Positions 1-6,063 of a DNA stretch of 11,562 bases are shown piece after piece; the stretch's first letter is position 1, and every line of letters begins with the position of its first letter. The DNA lies in assembly GCA_021833085.1 (NCBI GenBank), contig JAKBGL010000024.1, positions 1-11,562 on the forward strand, written 5' to 3'. Made by a program: the position numbers and the translations under genes. This DNA is from Actinomycetes bacterium (lineage in GTDB: Bacteria > Actinomycetota > Acidimicrobiia > Acidimicrobiales > Acidimicrobiaceae). A model generated the notes under the pieces. That model saw only the letters and a list, made by a program, of their open reading frames with translations. It was not told the DNA's origin and did no database searches.

Positions 1-50
1 GACTCTCAGACGAGTGAGAATGAAGCCCAAGGGAAGAACCTTGAGAACGG

Positions 51-91
51 TGCATCTGGTGAGTAGACTCACTATTTATCATTCAGATGCA
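51..91. repeat. Nested inverted repeat at the 3' end of the VOC gene
   Basis: The outer arms TGCATCTG (51-58) and CAGATGCA (84-91) are a perfect 8-bp inverted repeat. Inside lies a second perfect hairpin, GTGAGT (59-64) and ACTCAC (67-72), with a 2-base loop. The outer right arm covers the last codons and stop of the VOC gene on the minus strand. No T-run follows on that strand, so this is not a canonical intrinsic terminator. It could be an RNA fold protecting or ending the transcript, or a scar of rearrangement. Confidence 0.45.
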
Positions 92-421
92 ACGGTCTCG
101 CATCACGATCCACTGTCCAGCGTTAGGTTGTACAGAAATACGGGTCGCCCCCGTTGCGACCGCAGCCTCTTCCGCTTTGACTAGATCCGTCACAGCCAAA
201 TCTAGATGAACGTGCTTTGGAACCGTATCATCAGGCCACGTAGGTGCCCTATAGGAGTCAACTTTAAACATCGATAGCCAGATACCTTCTACCTCGATAG
301 CGGCAAAACCATCAGTCTCATAGGGGACTTCTACACCTAGTAGACGGGCATAGAACCGGGCGGGTTCCCTTGCATCAGCGCAGTCAAGCGATACCGAACC
401 AAGCCTTACTGCCGCAGTCAT
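83..421 (-). CDS. VOC / glyoxalase-like domain protein, short C-terminus
   Basis: This 112-residue protein resembles the glyoxalase-like VOC families common in Actinobacteria: an N-terminal strand-helix with the ARFYARLLG signature (residues 21-29), a central strand, and a second half opening with KHVHLDLAV (69-77), where His70 and His72 are candidate metal or substrate ligands. Proteins of this kind include glyoxalases, dioxygenases and small-molecule binding proteins, so the substrate cannot be named. The ATG at 421 is preferred over an upstream extension because GAAGG lies about six bases before it and the family motif follows at once. The end is odd. Relatives usually finish with a stretch like D-P-x-G-H-x-F-C-(L/I), whereas here MRD is followed directly by R-C-I and stop, as if about six residues were missing. 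The gene may be functional with a clipped last strand or may be decaying. Confidence 0.8.
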   Translation of the reverse strand: MTAAVRLGSVSLDCADAREPARFYARLLGVEVPYETDGFAAIEVEGIWLSMFKVDSYRAPTWPDDTVPKHVHLDLAVTDLVKAEEAAVATGATRISVQPNAGQWIVMRDRCI

Positions 422-517
422 TATGACCTTCTCAAAAGCGTACCAGACAACGCTAAATCCAAACTTGCACAACCACACTTTACATCTAAAAACGACAGAA
501 CTAACTTTACTTAGAGA

Positions 518-550
518 TAAGTAACCGCTACTTTAAGTGATTGTTACTTA
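518..550. repeat. Inverted repeat upstream of the VOC gene
   Basis: TAAGTAAC (518-525) and GTTACTTA (543-550) form a perfect 8-bp inverted repeat separated by 17 bases, in the 163-bp gap between the amidase stop and the VOC start, both on the minus strand. The region is AT-rich with several ACTT/AAGT words. It could be an operator for the VOC gene. I see no convincing -35/-10 pair here. Confidence 0.35.
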
Positions 551-584
551 CAACACTCACAAGACGTCGATCAAGATTCTCCCT

Positions 585-1790
585 TTAGTTGATCCGGCCC
601 TCTATCATCTGCACGGTACGAAGAAGTCGTTCCTCGGAGTTTGGTGGACCTACAATTTGGACAGATATTGACACTTCACCACCCACCTGAGACCATCCTT
701 GACCTTCATCTCCGTTATTGAGCGAAGCGACAATAGTACCTATCTCCGATGATACAAACGTAATTGGGAGAGGAAACGATACTGCTGGAAGACCAAGAAC
801 ATTGAAAGGGAGAGTGTTAATGTTCAATCGTTGCGAGTAGGCGTTCCTTCGAGATGGAATTGGAAACGGAATCGTCGCCAATACTAATACCGCGTCTAGT
901 TCACTTAGAAGATTTGCGAACCGTTCACGCTGGTCATACAGGTACACGAGTGCGTCCCGATATCTTACTTCAGAGATCAACGAAGACTCTTCAAGTCGAT
1001 GCCGGACCCAAGGATCCATTCTATGAGCATCTCTGAGAACCATCCAGTCATTTCGATAGGCCTCAAATCCCATCACATCGCCACCAGCTTCGTTGAGATA
1101 TCGATGTTCTTGAAAGTCATGGTCCACGACACGAAGCTCTCCGCAGGCAGCAAGACACGTATCTAGTGCACCTTCTATTCGATTTGACGGAGAGGTCCTC
1201 ACTCGAAGAACCGTCGAAAACGGTTGGTACGTTGCTAGGTTAAAGTTGGAATGCTCCATTACATTTAAACCAAGCGCAAGATCTTCAACGCTTTTAGCCA
1301 ACGGACCCACCGTGTCGAGCGTCTGCGAAAGTGGCCACACGCCATCTTTTGGAACTCTCCCTGTCGAGGTCTTCAGACCGTAGATACCGCAGCAACAAGC
1401 TGGAATGCGTATAGAACCGCCGGTATCGCTACCCAATCCCACTTTAACGTCTCCAACCGCGACAGCAACCGCTGAACCGGAGGATGATCCACCAGGTATT
1501 AGGTCAGGATATAAAGGGTTTGTAGGTGTCCCAAAAAAGGGGTTCACCCCTTGAGCTGCATACGCTAGTTCGGTAGTGATAGACTTTCCTACCACAACAG
1601 CCCCTGCCGCCTTTGCGTTTGAAACAACAGTCGCGTCTGTGTCTGCCACCTTATTCCAAGAGGTCACCACTCGTGAACCTGCGCCTGTAACCTCTCCTTC
1701 AATGTCAAATAGGTCTTTCACTGCGATTGACAACTCCGAGAAGTTCAGATCTTCTTCGGACACATATCTCTTTACCCACCACTTTGACAA
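585..1790 (-). CDS. Amidase-signature family hydrolase (AMI1-like)
   Basis: This 401-residue cytoplasmic enzyme belongs to the amidase signature family, which hydrolyses C-N amide bonds with a Ser-cisSer-Lys triad. The visible triad is Lys25 in AVKDLFD, cis-Ser102 in PGGSSSGSA (99-107) and nucleophile Ser126 in SDTGGSIRIPA (121-131). The N-terminal half, including VEG/IEG-type and GTPTNP motifs, recalls the plant and bacterial indole-3-acetamide hydrolase (AMI1) branch. Substrate assignment is not safe, since the family covers indoleacetamide, aryl amides and ureas. At 401 residues it is compact for the family, and the cluster CCC (132-134) next to the nucleophile loop is unusual. The start is TTG, supported by AAAGGAG five bases upstream. 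That ribosome-binding site overlaps the TAA of the preceding hydrolase gene 10 bp away, so the two genes are probably co-transcribed and translationally coupled. Confidence 0.9.
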   Translation of the reverse strand: MSKWWVKRYVSEEDLNFSELSIAVKDLFDIEGEVTGAGSRVVTSWNKVADTDATVVSNAKAAGAVVVGKSITTELAYAAQGVNPFFGTPTNPLYPDLIPGGSSSGSAVAVAVGDVKVGLGSDTGGSIRIPACCCGIYGLKTSTGRVPKDGVWPLSQTLDTVGPLAKSVEDLALGLNVMEHSNFNLATYQPFSTVLRVRTSPSNRIEGALDTCLAACGELRVVDHDFQEHRYLNEAGGDVMGFEAYRNDWMVLRDAHRMDPWVRHRLEESSLISEVRYRDALVYLYDQRERFANLLSELDAVLVLATIPFPIPSRRNAYSQRLNINTLPFNVLGLPAVSFPLPITFVSSEIGTIVASLNNGDEGQGWSQVGGEVSISVQIVGPPNSEERLLRTVQMIEGRIN

Positions 1791-1803
1791 AGTAACTCCT
1801 TTA
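1791..1803 (-). promoter_or_regulatory. Ribosome-binding site overlapping upstream stop codon
   Basis: Read on the minus strand, TAA of the alpha/beta hydrolase (1803-1801) runs directly into AAAGGAG and then, after five bases, the TTG start of the amidase. Terminating ribosomes would stand on the amidase initiation site. This supports the non-ATG start and coupling of the two genes. Confidence 0.7.
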
Positions 1804-2889
1804 TGAAGACGCAGTTAGCTGCGAAGTGCCTTGCAAGTTTCCCGCACTAGTCATAGCGGAGAGAGCTTGCGTGTCTCCCTTGAGGTAAGCGTTGAGAAAG
1901 TCAACACTGACCGCCACTACGGCTTCTTCATAAGGATTGTAAGCAGTATAAGGCTCAAGGTGCGTAGCTCCGATAAGGTTCAAGTAGTACTTAGGCGAAG
2001 GTGCGGCCGCGTAGATCGCCGACGAGTCTTGGGGTGGATTAATGGTATCGGCAGACCCTTGCGTCACAAGCATTGGTAAGGCCGGTGTCGAAAAATACGT
2101 ATTAGGAAAGCCAGGATACTCTGCCCCGGAAAGTACGAGTGCCGCCTTGAGGGGGCTATAAGTACAGCAAGTATTGTACGCTAGCGCCAAGGTGGCATCA
2201 GCACCGTCACTTTGCCCTGCCGCAGCGACCTCGGACATATTAATGCCATGGAATAGAAACGAAGAGCTTGACGAGTTCAGTTGTCCAACATAAGTTATAG
2301 CAGCTGCCATGTCTCCGGGTTCGTTGGCTAGGTCGTCTTCGTACTCGTCAGCCAGCGCCGTGTCGTTTAGGTTGACACCATAGTGTTGAAGTCCTGCCGA
2401 AGAAGTCAACGGAAATACCGGGGCCGCTACGACATAACCTGCGTTCACCCATGCAGTAATGAGAGGGTAGTACTGAGCCGGCATCGTGTCAAACCCGATA
2501 CCGAAAACTATCAAAGGATACCCTTGGGAACTGTTCGGCTTCAAAAACGGAGCATTCAAAACGGGAGCAGAGGAGTTTTGTTGAGATGGGTAGTAGATCT
2601 CTAACGTATACGTTCTTGTACTGCAACCAAAGCCAGGAGGGCACATCAACTTGTTCGGTTCGGTAACTGTGGTGTTTATATACCCTGAACCAACGATGGC
2701 CGCTGGAGCCTGAGTCGTAGACGTTGTCGTCGTAGGAGCCTTTTCTACTACTTTGGTGCTCGATGTAGTTGTAGACGTAGTTTTGGAAGTAGACGGGTTG
2801 CCTTTCGAGCCTCCGCCAAATATAAAAAATGATCCTCCAATCAATACTACCAATAGGAGCACCGCAGCAGTTAAATTACCTTTGTGCAA
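1801..2889 (-). CDS. Membrane-anchored alpha/beta hydrolase (dienelactone hydrolase / PAF-acetylhydrolase-like)
   Basis: This 362-residue protein has an uncleaved-looking N-terminal membrane segment (about residues 6-24, a hydrophobic run ending SFFIFGGG), a Ser/Thr-rich linker (about 32-62) and an extracytoplasmic alpha/beta-hydrolase domain. The expected catalytic triad is visible: nucleophile Ser227 in the elbow GQSDGA (225-230), Asp281 in GSADTINPP (278-286), and His310 in GATHLEP (307-313). The oxyanion-hole strand is probably IVFGIGF (127-133). It is most like secreted esterases of the dienelactone hydrolase, chlorophyllase or platelet-activating-factor acetylhydrolase type; the substrate is unknown. 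The TTG start is the only sensible one because an in-frame TAA lies two codons upstream, and a purine-rich GGGG stretch precedes it. It is the first gene of an operon with the amidase, possibly acting outside the cell on a compound whose amide product is then hydrolysed inside (inference). Confidence 0.85.
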   Translation of the reverse strand: MHKGNLTAAVLLLVVLIGGSFFIFGGGSKGNPSTSKTTSTTTSSTKVVEKAPTTTTSTTQAPAAIVGSGYINTTVTEPNKLMCPPGFGCSTRTYTLEIYYPSQQNSSAPVLNAPFLKPNSSQGYPLIVFGIGFDTMPAQYYPLITAWVNAGYVVAAPVFPLTSSAGLQHYGVNLNDTALADEYEDDLANEPGDMAAAITYVGQLNSSSSSFLFHGINMSEVAAAGQSDGADATLALAYNTCCTYSPLKAALVLSGAEYPGFPNTYFSTPALPMLVTQGSADTINPPQDSSAIYAAAPSPKYYLNLIGATHLEPYTAYNPYEEAVVAVSVDFLNAYLKGDTQALSAMTSAGNLQGTSQLTASS

Positions 2890-2951
2890 ATTTTAGCCCC
2901 GTCTCCCATCCTCTTAGCCGCGTTAGCTTTAGCAGCTGGAAATAAAACGTC

Positions 2952-2963
2952 ATGATGCATCAT
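2952..2963. promoter_or_regulatory. 12-bp perfect palindrome overlapping the -10 box
   Basis: ATGATGCATCAT is a perfect palindrome covering five of the six bases of the minus-strand -10 element and the predicted start point. A dimeric repressor bound here would block the hydrolase-amidase promoter and could also affect the divergent methyltransferase genes. No regulator gene lies beside it. Confidence 0.5.
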
Positions 2964-2986
2964 AACAGTTATGTCTTTCGTGACAA
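2959..2986 (-). promoter_or_regulatory. Sigma70-like promoter of the hydrolase-amidase operon
   Basis: On the minus strand TTGTCA (-35, 2986-2981) and TATGAT (-10, 2964-2959) are separated by 16 bases, each matching the vegetative consensus at five of six positions. Transcription would begin near 2952, giving a leader of about 60 bases before the TTG start of the hydrolase. It is the best-matching promoter in the window. Confidence 0.65.
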
Positions 2987-3016
2987 GTTAGAGGATACTA
3001 AGGAAAATTCACATGT

Positions 3017-3763
3017 ATGAAAGTTCAACCGTCTAGGCTACTTGAGATGCAAAAGGGCCTGAGTTCACTTGGAACCAAAGTACAAGAGATAGTCTGGACC
3101 AAAAGAGCGCAAAGCTGGGAAGACACGCCAAATCCAGGACTCGATAAGGTTGTACAAAGGGTCGTAGACCTAGCAAACGAGTCCCCTTATGAACAGATAA
3201 TCGATCTAGGATGTGGCTCGGGTCAGCTCGCCCTTCCTCTAGCGATACACGCGAAGAAGGTCATCGCTGTGGATATAGCACCAACAATGCTTCAGATCCT
3301 AGAGAACAAAGCTGCCAAGGAAGGCGTCACAAACATCGAGACGCTCTGCTCATCACTTGAAGCTCTAGAGATCACACCTTCGACCCTCGATCTTGCTGTC
3401 AGCAACTACGTGCTTCACCACCTCTCAGATCAGCAAAAACAAGAAGCGCTAAAGAAAGCTCACACATGGATAAAACCAGGTGGAAGAGTCATCATAGGTG
3501 ACATGATGTTTGGGCGGGGCACCACCAGTGAGGACAGAAAGATCATCTACTCGAAAGTGCAAAAACTCGCCAAACTCGGACCTGGGGGCTGGTGGCGAAT
3601 CGCAAAGAATGTAGTCAGATTCACCTTGAGAGTTCAAGAGAAACCGGTGTCAGTGGAGACCTGGCGTAAGTACCTCACAGAAGCTGGTTTCGTGTCAATA
3701 GTCTTTGAAAACGTTGTTGGTGAAGGGTATGTCGTTACAGCCAAGAAACAGCTAGACAGCTAA
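3017..3763 (+). CDS. Class I SAM-dependent methyltransferase
   Basis: This 248-residue protein has a Rossmann-fold methyltransferase core. Motif I is IIDLGCGSGQ (61-70), which binds S-adenosylmethionine. The acidic residue after strand 2 is Asp86 in VIAVDIAP, and the later motif NYVLHHL (130-136) is typical of the methyltransferase 11/25 families. After it come KPGGRVIIGDMMFGRG (153-168) and a basic, Trp-rich segment (GPGGWWRIAKN) that I recall from a conserved actinobacterial group of unknown substrate. ATG at 3017 is preceded by AAGGA at about 12 bases, a longer spacing than usual; the out-of-frame ATG at 3013 leads quickly to a stop. It is the first gene of a two-gene plus-strand unit, divergent from the hydrolase operon. 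The methyl acceptor is unknown. Confidence 0.9.
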   Translation: MKVQPSRLLEMQKGLSSLGTKVQEIVWTKRAQSWEDTPNPGLDKVVQRVVDLANESPYEQIIDLGCGSGQLALPLAIHAKKVIAVDIAPTMLQILENKAAKEGVTNIETLCSSLEALEITPSTLDLAVSNYVLHHLSDQQKQEALKKAHTWIKPGGRVIIGDMMFGRGTTSEDRKIIYSKVQKLAKLGPGGWWRIAKNVVRFTLRVQEKPVSVETWRKYLTEAGFVSIVFENVVGEGYVVTAKKQLDS

Positions 3764-3774
3764 CGGAAGTAAAC

Positions 3775-4389
3775 GTGTCGAACATGACTCCCAATCCCCT
3801 ACCTCGATGGTTTACAGAGAATGAAGAAGGACATTCACAACGATTTGTTGAACACTTCCGAGATCTACGAATAAAAGGTACCGACATCGAAGGAGAAGCT
3901 AGGCTTCTTGACGCCATAGTTGCACCTCATTCGCTAATACTTGACGCTGGATGTGGAGCTGGACGGATTGCTGGCGCCTTACATCGAAGAGGCCATCGAG
4001 TCTTTGGAGTCGACATCGATCCGATCTTAATTGAGGCAGCGAAGATAGACTATCCGGGTCCGACTTGGATTCAAGCTGACCTATACGACCTTGACCTTGA
4101 CTCTTTTGGTCTCAAGGAGAAATTCGACGCTTGCATACTTGCTGGGAACGTAATGCCCTACATAGCCGTAGGCACTGGAGCGCAAGTTCTTTCTAACGTG
4201 GCTAAACATCTTCGCAACGATGCGCCAGTCGTCGTGGGATTTAGTCAAGCTCGAGGTTATTCCTTGAAAGATTTCGATCACGACCTATCAATAGCGAATT
4301 TAGAGATGGACTTACGCTTTAGCAGTTGGGATCTACGACCTTGGACTCCCGACTCTGACTATTCGGTCACGATAGCCAGAACCCGCTAA
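3775..4389 (+). CDS. Class I SAM-dependent methyltransferase (second of pair)
   Basis: This 204-residue protein starts 11 bp after the preceding methyltransferase. It shows motif I as ILDAGCGAGR (55-64), Asp80 in VFGVDIDP (77-84), the adenine-binding acidic pair Ala-Asp at 101-102, and AGNVMPY (123-129) in place of the usual motif IV. GTG at 3775 is chosen over the ATG at 3784 because GGAAG lies five bases upstream of the GTG but 14 upstream of the ATG. Proteins of this compact type, with the GEARLLDA (40-47) lead-in and a C-terminal SWDLRPW, are widespread in Actinobacteria and uncharacterised as far as I know. It is not closely similar to its neighbour, so the pair is not a recent tandem duplication. 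It is probably co-transcribed with the first gene. Confidence 0.9.
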   Translation: MSNMTPNPLPRWFTENEEGHSQRFVEHFRDLRIKGTDIEGEARLLDAIVAPHSLILDAGCGAGRIAGALHRRGHRVFGVDIDPILIEAAKIDYPGPTWIQADLYDLDLDSFGLKEKFDACILAGNVMPYIAVGTGAQVLSNVAKHLRNDAPVVVGFSQARGYSLKDFDHDLSIANLEMDLRFSSWDLRPWTPDSDYSVTIARTR

Positions 4390-4413
4390 TGCCTAGAGCT
4401 GAGATAGCCAGAA
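4371..4413 (+). repeat. 11-bp direct repeat at the end of the second methyltransferase gene
   Basis: GATAGCCAGAA occurs at 4371-4381, inside the last codons, and again at 4403-4413, after the stop, a period of 32 bp. The flanks are not similar. It may be a worn tandem duplication or chance. Confidence 0.35.
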
Positions 4414-4656
4414 AGTTCCGAGTCTTGATAAACGTACGTTGACTGCACTGTACATGTAAAAGCACGTAACACCATAGATGGGTTTAACTCAGTCCTAGCT
4501 TCTTAGTAAGTCCAATGAGCATCAGCACCGTTCGAGCATATAACGATCCGAGCTAATTGGCTTATAACTAAAGCGCACGGGTTCGGCTGACACTGTGGCC
4601 ACAACCAGAAAGGTCACCGCCACAGCATTTTCAACTTGAGGAGTACGCAACCAAAT
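4390..4656. other. Non-coding stretch between convergent units
   Basis: I see no gene, tRNA or clear terminator here. It contains two perfect 10-bp palindromes, AACGTACGTT (4431-4440) and TGTGGCCACA (4594-4603). Short open frames are present but show neither a ribosome-binding site nor recognisable protein motifs. On the minus strand it is the sequence downstream of the truncated acetamidase remnant, and it may include decayed coding DNA. Confidence 0.4.
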
Positions 4657-4878
4657 TTAGATCGGAAGGATTGGTTTGTTGAATATTACCGTGGGAATCG
4701 CAACAGTAGCACAAGCATTAGGAATGTCCACGACTCCACTAACGCGGCCTTCAATTGGGACCGCGCTAAGGAGCATGTACGCCTGCTCTCCACTGTAACC
4801 GGAGTTTTTTATGCATTCAAATAGCGCACTAACAGGTCTTATGTAGCCCTGCCGAGAGAAGTCGTCATGCAATTGCAT
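4657..4878 (-). pseudogene. C-terminal remnant of an acetamidase/formamidase gene
   Basis: The 73 open codons match, by recognition, the C-terminus of the acetamidase/formamidase (FmdA/AmdA) family. The hallmarks are YSGEQAYMLLSAV (28-40), then EGRVSGVVDIPNACA (43-57), then the closing IPTVIF strand (61-66). Full-length members are roughly 300-400 residues and carry the catalytic region upstream of this part. Here everything upstream is gone: an in-frame TAA immediately precedes the first ATG, and the complete rpiB gene ends 18 bp away. No frameshift interrupts the remaining segment, so the truncation may be fairly recent. No convincing ribosome-binding site or promoter precedes it. It is unlikely to make an active enzyme. 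Confidence 0.7.
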
Positions 4879-4900
4879 TTAGGTTGCCTATCTAACCTAA
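4879..4900 (-). repeat. Inverted repeat over the rpiB stop codon
   Basis: TTAGGTT (4879-4885) and AACCTAA (4894-4900) are perfect 7-bp arms around an 8-base loop, covering the rpiB TAG. No T-tract follows on the minus strand, so a rho-independent terminator is only weakly supported. The repeat lies exactly at the junction with the acetamidase remnant. Confidence 0.4.
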
Positions 4901-5388
4901 GCAACGGGTGGTGAGAGTCGCTCGCCGTTTTCCAGCGCGGTTATCTGGTCAATCCTTCTTTGGTGCCTACCTCCTTCATAGTTAGCCTCCAAAAAGCTAT
5001 CTACTATCGATAGAGCCAGCTCGACACCGAGTAGACGGGCTCCAAGAGAGAGTACATTTGCGTTGTTATGCTGTCTAGCGAGCCTAGCACTCAGTTCATT
5101 AAAACAGAGTGCCGCACGAACTCCCGGAACCTTGTTTGCAACGATCTGCTCACCTTGTCCCGAACCTCCAAAGACGATAGCAAGATCGGCGGTACCCGTA
5201 GAAACCGCCTCAGCTGCTGGCGCACAGTACAGTGGATAGTCGGTTGAATCGGTAGTGAATGTACCAAAGTCTAAAACTTTATACCCCTTGCTCGCTAGAT
5301 GTTCCTTCACCACTACCTTCAAAGGAAAGCCAGCGTGATCACAGCCCAACGAGATAGTCCTAAGATCTGAACTTACTTCGCTACTCAC
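4897..5388 (-). CDS. rpiB: Ribose-5-phosphate isomerase B
   Basis: This 163-residue cytoplasmic enzyme of the RpiB/LacAB family interconverts ribose 5-phosphate and ribulose 5-phosphate in the pentose phosphate pathway. It shows GCDHAGFPLK (15-24), with Asp17-His18 for substrate binding, the phosphate and active-site loop GGSGQGEQIVANK (74-86), and RQHNNANVLSLGAR (105-118). Glu80 in GSGQGE occupies the place of the catalytic Glu in the Mycobacterium tuberculosis enzyme, and the Cys used by E. coli RpiB is absent, so it belongs to the actinobacterial subtype. The start is GTG at 5388, and the first four bases, GTGA, overlap the stop of bpa, so translation is coupled. The C-terminal tail HQRRIDQITALE is also of the actinobacterial kind. 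Confidence 0.95.
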   Translation of the reverse strand: MSSEVSSDLRTISLGCDHAGFPLKVVVKEHLASKGYKVLDFGTFTTDSTDYPLYCAPAAEAVSTGTADLAIVFGGSGQGEQIVANKVPGVRAALCFNELSARLARQHNNANVLSLGARLLGVELALSIVDSFLEANYEGGRHQRRIDQITALENGERLSPPVA

Positions 5389-5861
5389 AGGTAGTTCCCA
5401 CCTCCGATGGTACCTTCAACTTTACTTTGGGGAAGTCCCCGTGATCTCATATCTTCAAGCTGACCTCTCGCCGCCATCTGCTGGGCAAACAACGTAGCTT
5501 GTATACCATGGAATAGGCCCTCGAGCCATCCGACCAGTTGAGCTTGGGCTATCCTTAGCTCTGCCTCAGAGGGTACTTCATTGGGACCAAAAGGTAGCGA
5601 GAAGGTTTTGAGCTCGTCAACCAGATCATCGGACATCACTTCAGATAGTTGAGAGATCGAGGTATCATAGATCTCCTTTAGCCGTGCCCTAGAGGCTTCA
5701 TCTAAGTTGGAGGCCTTCACCTCATCCAAAAGCGTCTTGATCATCGAGCCAATACGCAAGACCTTCGAAGGAGAGGTCACGGTATCACGTTCGCGCTCCT
5801 CAGAGCCCTCGGCCGTCTCGGGCACGACAACCTCTGGAGCACCATTTTCCTGCTCAGTCAT
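5385..5861 (-). CDS. bpa: Bacterial proteasome activator Bpa/PafE
   Basis: This 158-residue member of the DUF2587 family forms an ATP-independent ring that docks on the 20S proteasome and opens its gate. Evidence: a disordered acidic N-terminus, then an all-helical core starting SPSKVLRIGSMIKTLLDEV, the conserved LPFGPNEVPSEAELRIAQAQLVGWLEGLFHGIQ region (quoted in parts: LPFG, PSEAELR, GWLEGL), QQMAARGQLEDMR, and a C-terminus GGGNYL. The last residues correspond to the GQYL (HbYX-like) anchor of the M. tuberculosis protein, with Asn for Gln. ATG at 5861 is chosen because GGAGAGG lies six bases upstream; the in-frame GTG at 5876 would leave that site inside the gene. M. tuberculosis Bpa is about 178 residues, so this one is slightly short. 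It is co-transcribed with rpiB. The proteasome genes are not in the window. Confidence 0.92.
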   Translation of the reverse strand: MTEQENGAPEVVVPETAEGSEERERDTVTSPSKVLRIGSMIKTLLDEVKASNLDEASRARLKEIYDTSISQLSEVMSDDLVDELKTFSLPFGPNEVPSEAELRIAQAQLVGWLEGLFHGIQATLFAQQMAARGQLEDMRSRGLPQSKVEGTIGGGNYL

Positions 5862-6063
5862 ATAGATCCTCTCCACAACTCAAATCTTAAAGTTCGCGAC
5901 ACTATCCTATCGGAAGGTAGCACTATATGGCACTTCATAACCTGACAGAGATAGAACTACTTCGGACAAGTATAGGATGACCAGATAAGCGCGACGAAAG
6001 GGGCTATCAGCTAAACGTTGCCAAAACCCCACTAGACCATCGGCACTGCTAATCAGTCGCCAC

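Noticed and set aside
4500..4656. Minus-strand reading frame after the acetamidase remnant with a hydrophobic stretch
   Set aside because: It follows the remnant's stop in the same frame, has no start signal of its own, is only about 45 codons long, and gives no family recognition.
4390..4656. A tRNA or small RNA gene in the long gap
   Set aside because: No T-loop consensus, acceptor-stem pairing or CCA-like end was found. The palindromes present are too short to suggest a structured RNA.
4636..4824. 62-codon plus-strand open frame
   Set aside because: It is antisense to the acetamidase remnant, which has clear family motifs; this frame has no ribosome-binding site and no recognisable motif.
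5950..6045. Possible terminator after hypE with GGGG...CCCC arms
   Set aside because: Only four to six bases pair across a long loop, and there is no good T-run. It is not convincing on either strand.
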